Source: an uncultured Collinsella sp. (GTDB lineage Bacteria > Actinomycetota > Coriobacteriia > Coriobacteriales > Coriobacteriaceae). From it: 64,000 bases of DNA. Position numbers and translations under genes: made by a program. Below, piece after piece: positions 35,852-42,699 of the stretch. The first letter of the stretch is position 1. Each line of letters begins with the position of its first letter. The stretch is from NCBI GenBank assembly GCA_958443265.1, contig CAUCKA010000002.1, forward strand, positions 1 to 64,000, written 5' to 3'. The notes beneath the pieces are model-generated. The model was given only the letters and a program-made list of their open reading frames with translations, was not told where the DNA came from and made no database searches.

Positions 35852-36859
35852 TTATCTGGGCAAACGCTGGCGATACGCTGCCGGCGTGCAGCCATAGCGC
35901 TCGGCAAACTTTTTGTAGAAGAAGCTCATGTTGGCGTAGCCGACCTCGCGCGCCGCGGCTTCCGCAGTGGAGCCGGCGTCGAGCAGTGTTGCCGCGCGTG
36001 TTAGGCGACTCTCCTGCACGAGCTGCATAAACGTGCGTCCCGTCTGCCGTTTGAGCAGCGCGCTTGCGTAGTTGGGACTCAGATGGAGGTGGCGAGCTAC
36101 GTCCTCGAGCGTACAATCGCAGGCATGGCGCTCGATGTAGCCCACGGCGGCCGCGACCTGCGCCGAGGGAAGTGTAGGTTTGCCCGCTTGCAGCAGTGCG
36201 GCCTCATAGCTTTGCATCAGCTCAATCAACAGCAACTCAAACAGCTTCGACACGATCTGGGGACTCGCAGCCGTCGGCTCCAGAAGCTCGCACAGCATCT
36301 CCTGCATATATCGGCGCACGCGGCGGCTGTTGCCCGTGCGGAAATGCACATGACCGCGGTGGTCGGTTTCGTCATTGAGGGCATTAATGAGGAACTGCGA
36401 GACGGTGCTTGACGGCGACAGGCTCTGCTCTAGGCTGCGGTGCAACATCGGCCGCGAGATGACGATGCTCAGCATAATGTCATGCTCGCCGAGCTCGCCT
36501 ACGGCATGTGGACAGGCGGCGTCGAGTAAGAGCACCTCGTTTTGGGCAAGCATAAGCTGTTCGCCGTTGACGGTCTGCGGCGCATGCCCGCGATAAACAT
36601 AGCTGATTTCGACATAATCGTGCACATGCTCCGGTACAGGGTTGAAGCGCGAGTTGCGCACGATTGATAGGCCCTCAGGCATGCCTTCTTGGTGCAAGGC
36701 TCGCGTCGGGTCACCGATTTTATGGATATGTTTTTCACTGATATTCTGTTGATGACCCCAGCTGAACGCATCATTCCAGTCATAGCGGGCGCCCGCGTGG
36801 TAAGCACGCTCGCTGTCGGTCAGCTCGAGCAGAAGGCTGTCTAAACGTGCAAGATCCAT
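35852..36859 (-). CDS. AraC-family transcriptional regulator
   Basis: A 335-residue regulator. An N-terminal cupin sugar-binding domain (about 60-150, HVHDYVEISYVYRGHAPQTV) is followed by a linker and the C-terminal double helix-turn-helix (about 235-335: CTLEDVARHLHLSPNYASAL and AAREVGYANMSFFYKKFAER). It is divergent from the large glycosidase gene at 36976 and is its probable activator. The gene ends beside a family B repeat. Confidence 0.93.
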   Translation of the reverse strand: MDLARLDSLLLELTDSERAYHAGARYDWNDAFSWGHQQNISEKHIHKIGDPTRALHQEGMPEGLSIVRNSRFNPVPEHVHDYVEISYVYRGHAPQTVNGEQLMLAQNEVLLLDAACPHAVGELGEHDIMLSIVISRPMLHRSLEQSLSPSSTVSQFLINALNDETDHRGHVHFRTGNSRRVRRYMQEMLCELLEPTAASPQIVSKLFELLLIELMQSYEAALLQAGKPTLPSAQVAAAVGYIERHACDCTLEDVARHLHLSPNYASALLKRQTGRTFMQLVQESRLTRAATLLDAGSTAEAAAREVGYANMSFFYKKFAERYGCTPAAYRQRLPR

Positions 36860-36975
36860 GGCATCACAATCGTTGATTCGGTCATATTCTGCTGTGGTTT
36901 TGATATTAGCAGGACGGCGCGCTCGGCGTACTCTGACTTCAATCGATTTAAAAGGTTGGTTTTAGAGGAGTGGAT

Positions 36976-39543
36976 ATGGCGGCATACGACAACCATGTGC
37001 TTCCGTTCTTGTGGCTCAAGGGCGAGGCGCACGAGACGATTACCGAATACCTGGAGCAGATCGCCGGTGCGAACATCCGCGAGGTCTGCCTCGAATCGCG
37101 CACGCATCCCGAGTTTTGTCGCAACGGCTGGTGGGCTGACCTGCGTTTTATCATCGGCGAGTGCAAGCGCTTAGGGTTGAAGATCTGGCTGCTCGACGAC
37201 GCCCATTTCCCCACGGGCTACGCCAACGGCGCGCTTGCGGGCGAGAACGTCGACCCCGCGCTTAAGAAGACCGTGCTCAAACATCGCACGGTTACGGTCG
37301 TCGGTCCCCAGCCGTCCACGGTCATCAAGCTCGGCAATCTTATGGATCACACGGAGCGCTTTGTGGGCGCGGCGACTTTCGACGCCGCCGGCGCACCGCT
37401 CGACCTTGAGCTCTCCGTTGAGCAGGCCGACGGCACCCCCGCTCGCCTGCGTTTTGACGCGCCCGCCGGCATCACCACCGTCGAGCTCTTCGTCACCAGC
37501 CAAAAGACCGGCTTTCGCGATGAGTACATCAACATGGTCGACGCCGATTCGTGCCGTGTGCTCATCGATGCCGTCTACGAGCCCACGTTTGAGCACCTGG
37601 GCGACGAGTTCGGCTGCACCATACTGGGGTTCTTTACCGATGAGCCGGGCTTTATGAACGAGAAGGGCACGGCTCTCGACGATGCTTCTACCAGCAGCTT
37701 TATTGGACGCGGCGATATGTCACTGCCCTGGTCGGACGAGCTTGCCAGCCGCCTGTGCAATGCACTTGGCGAGGACTGGCTCACCAAGCTACACGGCCTT
37801 TGGACACGCGAGGCAGATGGTGCCCGAGCCCGTCACGCCTACATGGACATTGCCACGCAACTCTACCGCGCATGCTTTGACGAGCAGATTGGCGACTGGT
37901 GCCGCGAGCGCGGCGTCATGCACATCGGACATGTGATTGAGGACAAAAGCTGCCACACGCGCCTGGGCCAGGGCGCCGGGCACTACTTCCGCGCGGTCGC
38001 CGGACAAGATATGGCGGGCATCGACGTTGTCATCAACCAGCTTGCCCCCGGCATCGACCACGGGCGCTACAGCTACTTCCACGGCGCGTGGAACATGGAG
38101 TTCTTTACCTACGCGCTTGCCAAGCTGGGCTCTTCGGCCGCGCGTCTCGACCCAAAAAAGCAGGGGCGCTGTATGGCCGAGGTCTTTGGCGCCTTCGGCT
38201 GGCACGAGGGCCTTCGCGAGATGAAATGGATCGCCGACCACATGCTCGTCCGCGGTATTAACTGGTTTACGCCGCACGCATTTAGCATGGCGCCCTTCCC
38301 CGATTGGGACTGCCCGCCGCACTTTTACGCACACGGCAACAATCCGCAATGGCCGCACTTTGGCCAGCTCATGAGCTATATGAACCGTACGGCAACGCTG
38401 CTTTCGGGAGGCAGCGCCGCGCGTCCCGTCGCCATCCTGTACCACGCCGATGCCGAGTGGGCCGGCAGCGCCATGCCTATCGAGCGCGTGGCTGCCGAGC
38501 TCACGCGCGCGCAGATCGACTTTGATTTTGTGCCCGCCGAGGCTTTTGAGGATGAGGACCGTTACGAGGTTTCAGTTGCTGATGGAATGCTTGCCGTAAA
38601 CGATTGTCGTTACCAGGCGTTTGTTATGCCAGGAGCTTCATTTATTGGCTCGGCGACGACGCGGGCCATAAGGCGCATGATGGCGGCGGGCGTTATGGTC
38701 CTCGCTGTCGACGAGGTGTCGAGCGCGCTTTACGACGCCGATGGCGTGGTTGAACTGGGTGAACTTGCAGCGACTCCGCTTGCCGATATGGCGGGCGTGC
38801 TGGCGAGCGTTGGGCTGCAGACGGTTGTCACCGACACGCCCCAGCCCTGGCTGCGCGCGCTTCGCTACGAGCACGCCGACGAGACCTACGTCATGCTGGT
38901 CAACGAGCACCCGCGCGAGTGCGTCGACTGCACAGTTAAACTCGCGCAAGGCGAGCGACTTTGCGGCACGCGCCTCGACCTGTTGAATGGCACCGATCCC
39001 GTTGCGTTTGACGGAACGCTTGAGCTCGCACCCTTCGAGAGCTGCTTCGTTGCCTTGGAGACGGACGGCGAGCTGGAGTCCGGGGACGGCGCGGACATGG
39101 GCTCGAGCGATGCGCTCGCCCTCGACATCAACGGACCTTGGACCGTCGCCCTCTCCCCTGCCGACAGCGGAACCTTTGGCGCCCCGCAGGAACTCGAGCA
39201 CTTATGCGATCTCACTGCCGAGCGATTCCCCGATGCATGCGGGACGTTCCGCTATCGCACATTGTTCGAGCTGGCGAACGACCTTGCCGATGCCGCAATC
39301 GACCTGGGAGATGTCTACGAAGTCGCGACACTTACGCTCGATGGACACCCACTCGGCACACGCATCTGTCCGCCCTATCGCTTTGCCATCGACCCGCTTG
39401 CCGCCGGCACGCACGAACTCACCGTCGACGTCATCAACACGCTCGATCATGCGATTCCCGACATCTTCGCCCTCACCGAACCCATCGCCCCGAGCGGCAT
39501 CCTCGGTCCCGTTACCCTTTGCGGGCAAAACCTGCCAAAATAA
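36976..39543 (+). CDS. Large glycoside hydrolase, GH106/GH2-like
   Basis: An 855-residue protein without a signal peptide, so probably cytosolic. It has a beta/alpha-type catalytic region at about 1-480 (for example LLDDAHFPTGYANG, FGCTILGFFTDEPGFMNEKG, HIGHVIEDKSC, HYFRAVAGQDMAGIDVVINQ), a flavodoxin-like middle domain and a C-terminal jelly-roll. This layout matches large rhamnosidase-like hydrolases of the GH106 kind, but the sugar is uncertain. Start at 36976, GAGGAG five bases upstream. The last residues NLPK and the TAA stop come from a family B palindrome (39530-39563), so the natural C-terminus may have been replaced. Flanked by AraC and RpiR regulators. Confidence 0.75.
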   Translation: MAAYDNHVLPFLWLKGEAHETITEYLEQIAGANIREVCLESRTHPEFCRNGWWADLRFIIGECKRLGLKIWLLDDAHFPTGYANGALAGENVDPALKKTVLKHRTVTVVGPQPSTVIKLGNLMDHTERFVGAATFDAAGAPLDLELSVEQADGTPARLRFDAPAGITTVELFVTSQKTGFRDEYINMVDADSCRVLIDAVYEPTFEHLGDEFGCTILGFFTDEPGFMNEKGTALDDASTSSFIGRGDMSLPWSDELASRLCNALGEDWLTKLHGLWTREADGARARHAYMDIATQLYRACFDEQIGDWCRERGVMHIGHVIEDKSCHTRLGQGAGHYFRAVAGQDMAGIDVVINQLAPGIDHGRYSYFHGAWNMEFFTYALAKLGSSAARLDPKKQGRCMAEVFGAFGWHEGLREMKWIADHMLVRGINWFTPHAFSMAPFPDWDCPPHFYAHGNNPQWPHFGQLMSYMNRTATLLSGGSAARPVAILYHADAEWAGSAMPIERVAAELTRAQIDFDFVPAEAFEDEDRYEVSVADGMLAVNDCRYQAFVMPGASFIGSATTRAIRRMMAAGVMVLAVDEVSSALYDADGVVELGELAATPLADMAGVLASVGLQTVVTDTPQPWLRALRYEHADETYVMLVNEHPRECVDCTVKLAQGERLCGTRLDLLNGTDPVAFDGTLELAPFESCFVALETDGELESGDGADMGSSDALALDINGPWTVALSPADSGTFGAPQELEHLCDLTAERFPDACGTFRYRTLFELANDLADAAIDLGDVYEVATLTLDGHPLGTRICPPYRFAIDPLAAGTHELTVDVINTLDHAIPDIFALTEPIAPSGILGPVTLCGQNLPK

Positions 39544-39563
39544 ACCTGTCCCTTTTTGGCAGG
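39530..39563. repeat. Palindromic repeat, family B, overlapping a gene end
   Basis: ACCTGCCAAAATAAACCTGT ... TTTTTGGCAGGC. The TAA inside it terminates the glycosidase gene, and its right arm lies in the leader of the RpiR gene. Confidence 0.88.
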
Positions 39564-39585
39564 CTTGTTGAGTGTGGGAGTTCGC

Positions 39586-40440
39586 ATGGATATCAAACGC
39601 ACGATTTCCGAGGCACAGGGCCTTACCCCTACCGAGCAACAGCTCGGCATCTCGGCCCTTGCCATGGGCGAAGACGTCCGCGGGCTCTCTATTAAGGAAT
39701 TTGCCGCGCGCACCAACGTTTCCGTTGCGAGCGTGCACCGTTTTTGCAAAAAGCTCGGCCTCGAGGGATTCAAAGACCTCAAGGTCGAGCTCATCCGTCA
39801 GGCAGCCGAGACGGGTAACCGGCGCGACGTGGACATCAACTTTCCCTTCGATGCCACCTCCACTCCTGCGCAGGTGATGGAGCGTATGGAGGGGCTCTAT
39901 CAGACCACTTTGGCCGAAACGCAGGAGCTGCTCGACCCCACACAGCTCGACCAGGCCGCCAAGCTTATCGTGCGCGCCGGCACCGTGGACATCTACACGG
40001 GCTCGCATAATCTGTATCCAGCGGGAATGTTCCGCGATCGCCTGCTTTCCGCCGGCAAAAGCGCAACGTGCCACGACAGTGTCGAGGCGCAGGTGCGTAC
40101 GGCGCTCGCCTCGGGCCCCGACCATGTGGCAATCGTTATCTCCTACAGCGGCCTTGCCCCCAACCTCAGGGAGATCTTGCCAATCCTCAGCAGTCGACAT
40201 GTCCCGGTCATCGTCATCGGCACACCGCACTGCGCCCGCATTCACCCCGGCTTTGCCGCCTATCTCACGGTGAGCGATCACGAGAGCATGACGCATCGCA
40301 TCACACAGTTCGCCAGCCACATCGCCGTGCAATACGTGCTCGATTCACTCTACAGCAGCTACTTTGCCAAAGATTACGCCCGCTGCTCTGAGTTCTTAGA
40401 GCGGTCGTTTCCCTACACCCGCCTGCCCGGGCTCAAGTAG
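39586..40440 (+). CDS. MurR/RpiR-family transcriptional regulator
   Basis: A 284-residue regulator: an N-terminal RpiR helix-turn-helix (about 1-75, SIKEFAARTNVSVASVHRFC) and a C-terminal SIS sugar-phosphate-binding domain (about 120-250, IVISYSGLAPNLREILPILS). Such proteins sense a phosphosugar. Start at 39586 with GGGAG five bases upstream. It follows the glycosidase by 42 bases and probably controls it or shares its transcript. Confidence 0.92.
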   Translation: MDIKRTISEAQGLTPTEQQLGISALAMGEDVRGLSIKEFAARTNVSVASVHRFCKKLGLEGFKDLKVELIRQAAETGNRRDVDINFPFDATSTPAQVMERMEGLYQTTLAETQELLDPTQLDQAAKLIVRAGTVDIYTGSHNLYPAGMFRDRLLSAGKSATCHDSVEAQVRTALASGPDHVAIVISYSGLAPNLREILPILSSRHVPVIVIGTPHCARIHPGFAAYLTVSDHESMTHRITQFASHIAVQYVLDSLYSSYFAKDYARCSEFLERSFPYTRLPGLK

Positions 40441-40470
40441 CGACGAGCGTGGATCATCGGACACTAACCT

Positions 40471-40540
40471 AACGAGCGTGGATAATCTCCCACTTTGAGC
40501 CCGCGCACAGGCCAAAACCGGGAGATTATCCACGCTCATT
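40471..40540. repeat. Palindromic repeat, family C, copy 2
   Basis: GAGCGTGGATAATCTCCC and GGGAGATTATCCACGCTC. Relative to the copy at 3632 both arms changed together (AGAGTG to AGCGTG and its complement), keeping the stem perfect. A partial GACGAGCGTGGAT also precedes it at 40441. Confidence 0.88.
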
Positions 40541-40583
40541 TTGGGTCCCCTGGGAACGCATGAGGAGGGCGGATAGAAAGCCG

Positions 40584-41204
40584 TTATTTGCGAGGCGTCA
40601 GCGACGTAAAGAGTCCGTGTTGGTTGCAGTAAAGATATATCCTGCCGCGCCCGGTAATATGGAAGCGCGGCTGCACCGATTGCTCTGGATAGAGCTTCTT
40701 AAAGCAGATGCCATCCATAGTCGCATATGCCACAAAGCTAATGTAGTGATCCTTGGTCATGGGATGATCGAGCGTGACGTACCAATCGTCCTCGATGCGC
40801 TCGATGGAAAAGGCGTGGTCCGCGTCCGGCTCTTCGGCCTCCTGGGGAAACATCGTGGAGCCACAGCAGCTAAAGCTGCCTTCTCCGAGCGCGTGCACAA
40901 CGTTTCCGCAGATAGGGCAAACGTAAAAGACGCCTTTGAGCATATTGCCTGCACGGTTGGCGTTGGCCCGAATGTCACCAGCCAAAAGCTCAGCCACGCT
41001 TATGCCGAGTCTCTGGGCCAAAGGCTCAACGAGGGAAATGTCGGGAAGGCCGCGGCCGGATTCCCATTTGCTGACGGCTTTATCGGTCACGCCAAGGCTT
41101 TCCGCCAGGGCGCGCTGGGTGAGGCCGCGCTCTTCGCGCAGCTGCTTGATGGCATGCGCTGCCAAAAAAGTATGGGAAGCATTGGTTTGCCGTGTCTGGT
41201 TCAT
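40584..41204 (-). CDS. XRE-family regulator fused to a desulfoferrodoxin domain
   Basis: A 206-residue fusion. Residues about 15-72 form an XRE helix-turn-helix (LTQRALAESLGVTDKAVSKW). Then comes a desulforedoxin-like centre (VCPICGNVVHALGEGSFSCC) and a superoxide-reductase-like domain with DHPMTKDHYISFVA and YCNQHGLF. The two histidines and the CXXH of the catalytic iron site are present; the N-terminal Glu-Lys of true SORs is not. It probably works as an oxygen- or superoxide-responsive regulator, with the iron centres as sensor; catalysis is possible but unproven. Monocistronic. Confidence 0.85.
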   Translation of the reverse strand: MNQTRQTNASHTFLAAHAIKQLREERGLTQRALAESLGVTDKAVSKWESGRGLPDISLVEPLAQRLGISVAELLAGDIRANANRAGNMLKGVFYVCPICGNVVHALGEGSFSCCGSTMFPQEAEEPDADHAFSIERIEDDWYVTLDHPMTKDHYISFVAYATMDGICFKKLYPEQSVQPRFHITGRGRIYLYCNQHGLFTSLTPRK

Positions 41205-41343
41205 GGGCTGTCCAATCAAATTGAAGAAATGGAGTGAACCGGTTCGACAGTCAGTATCCATTTGAAGGCCAGGCTCGACAACCTACGCTGCGTAGACATG
41301 CGCCAATCGAACGAGCGCGGATTTTTGGACGCTCATCCTGAGT

Positions 41344-41397
41344 AGTCATTTAAGAACGTCCCCAATGACCACTCATTTATGTCTGTCCCCAATGACT
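41344..41397. repeat. Palindromic repeat, family D, tandem pair
   Basis: AGTCATTTAAGAACGTCCCC followed by ACTCATTTATGTCTGTCCCC, each closing with AATGAC. Two direct copies side by side. Confidence 0.8.
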
Positions 41398-41421
41398 GGG
41401 CAACGGCAGCGAGAGCCCCGA

Positions 41422-41581
41422 TGTTTTGGCAACGACAGCGAGCGACGTCCAGGACGAACAAGTTGGCATGAAAAAGGCAAGGCATAGACCTTTTGGTCAT
41501 GCCTTGCCTTTTGAATGACAAATTGTCGTCCTGGGCGGCGCGCAGCGTCGGCCGGTCCGCCGTTCGGTAGAACGGCGGAAC
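41422..41581 (-). ncRNA. Structured 3' element, copy 2 (after pyrE)
   Basis: Begins at the base after the pyrE stop codon and runs on the same strand. Terminal hairpin 41555-41581 (loop TACC), outer stem 41446-41457 with 41526-41537, inner imperfect stem, hairpin 41476-41508 with GACCAAAAGGTC, then GCTGTCGTTGCCAAAACA. Loop and tail sequences match copy 1 at 32571-32731 while stem sequences differ but still pair. Confidence 0.68.
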
Positions 41582-42262
41582 CTACTTGACGCCGTACTGC
41601 TCGTAGTAGGCGTCGATGGCGGTCTTGAGCTCGTCGTCGATGACAACCTTGCCGTCGATCTCGTGGTTGTAAAGGGTCTCGACGACCTCGGCCATGGAGA
41701 CGATGCTCGCGACGGGGAAACCGTACTTGGCCTCGATCTCCTTCTGCGCGGTGGTCACGCCGCCCTTGCCGACCTCCATGCGGTTGAGGGACACGATCAG
41801 GCCCTTGATCTCGACATCGGCAGCAGCCTTGACCTTGGGATAGGTCTCGTCGATGGACTTGCCGCTGGTGGTGACGTCCTCGACCATGATCACACGGTCG
41901 CCGTCCTGGGGCTCATAGCCCAGCAGGTTGCCCTTGTCGGCGCCGTGGTCCTTGGCCTCCTTGCGGTCGCAGCAGTACTTGACCTCCTTGCCGTACAGCT
42001 CGTGGTAGGCGATGGCGGTCACGACGGCCAGGGGAATGCCCTTGTAGGCCGGCCCAAACAGGACATCAAAGTCGTCGCCAAAGTTATCGTGGATGGCCTG
42101 GGCGTAATACTCGCCCAGCTTCTTGAGCTGATAGCCCGTCACGTAAGCGCCGGCGTTCATAAAGAACGGGGACTGACGGCCGCTCTTGAGCGTAAAGCTG
42201 CCGAACTTAAGGACGTCGGACTCAACCATAAACTTGATGAACTCTTGCTTGTAAGCCTCCAT
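41582..42262 (-). CDS. pyrE: Orotate phosphoribosyltransferase
   Basis: A 226-residue PRTase that makes orotidine monophosphate in pyrimidine synthesis. The PRPP loop is RVIMVEDVTTSGKSIDET, and LKSGRQSPFFMNAGAY and YCCDRKEAKDHG are conserved. GAGGAGCCCGC precedes the ATG. It stands apart from other pyr genes in this window. The structured element follows its stop without a gap. Confidence 0.96.
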   Translation of the reverse strand: MEAYKQEFIKFMVESDVLKFGSFTLKSGRQSPFFMNAGAYVTGYQLKKLGEYYAQAIHDNFGDDFDVLFGPAYKGIPLAVVTAIAYHELYGKEVKYCCDRKEAKDHGADKGNLLGYEPQDGDRVIMVEDVTTSGKSIDETYPKVKAAADVEIKGLIVSLNRMEVGKGGVTTAQKEIEAKYGFPVASIVSMAEVVETLYNHEIDGKVVIDDELKTAIDAYYEQYGVK

Positions 42263-42392
42263 GCGGGCTCCTCTCGTAATCGCGTACGTGCCTTCCAGTT
42301 TAGCGCAGGCAGGGCGTCGGTGCGGGCGCGCTTTGGGGCCTCAGCATTCTGTAAAGGCTTTGTCAGGGGCAATGGTTTTCCAAACAAAGGGG

Positions 42393-42421
42393 TTGACACG
42401 GCAAACCCCCTCATCAAAAAT
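42393..42421 (+). promoter_or_regulatory. Promoter upstream of the mgtA leader
   Basis: TTGACA at 42393-42398, 17-base spacer, AAAAAT at 42416-42421. Transcription would start about 280 bases before mgtA, giving a long leader containing the small frame at 42488 and a family A palindrome. Confidence 0.5.
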
Positions 42422-42487
42422 ACGGGCGGATTAAAACGGGTACGAGATACCCAAAGCGCGCCGCGCCCGGCCTTAAGGAGGTGTGCC

Positions 42488-42559
42488 ATGGAAGGCAGTC
42501 ATAGTCGAAAAACCTGCATGTCGCCCTCGGCACGCCGCGAGGATTCCGCACGCGCATAA
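42488..42559 (+). CDS. Possible leader peptide of mgtA
   Basis: A 23-codon frame (MEGSHSRKTCMSPSARREDS, then ARA) with an exceptionally strong ribosome site, AAGGAGGTG, seven bases before the ATG. It lies in the long leader of the magnesium ATPase gene, a place where bacteria often use short translated frames to control Mg2+ transporters. The sequence does not resemble known mgtA leader peptides. Either a regulatory leader peptide or a small gene in its own right. Confidence 0.45.
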   Translation: MEGSHSRKTCMSPSARREDSARA

Positions 42560-42581
42560 GCGCCACGAACCGATCGTCAAA

Positions 42582-42616
42582 ACCACCACAAAGGTGCCTG
42601 TCCCCTTTGTGGCGGT
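42582..42616. repeat. Palindromic repeat, family A, copy 3
   Basis: ACCACCACAAAGGTGCCTGT with right arm CCTTTGTGGCGGT. Lies in the mgtA leader between the small frame and the mgtA ribosome site. Confidence 0.85.
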
Positions 42617-42699
42617 TCGAGAGCATGACGTGAGCGACATCTAGGTTTTTTGAAGCACATACGACACGTACGCTAACTCCCTTCAACAAGGAGGACCCT

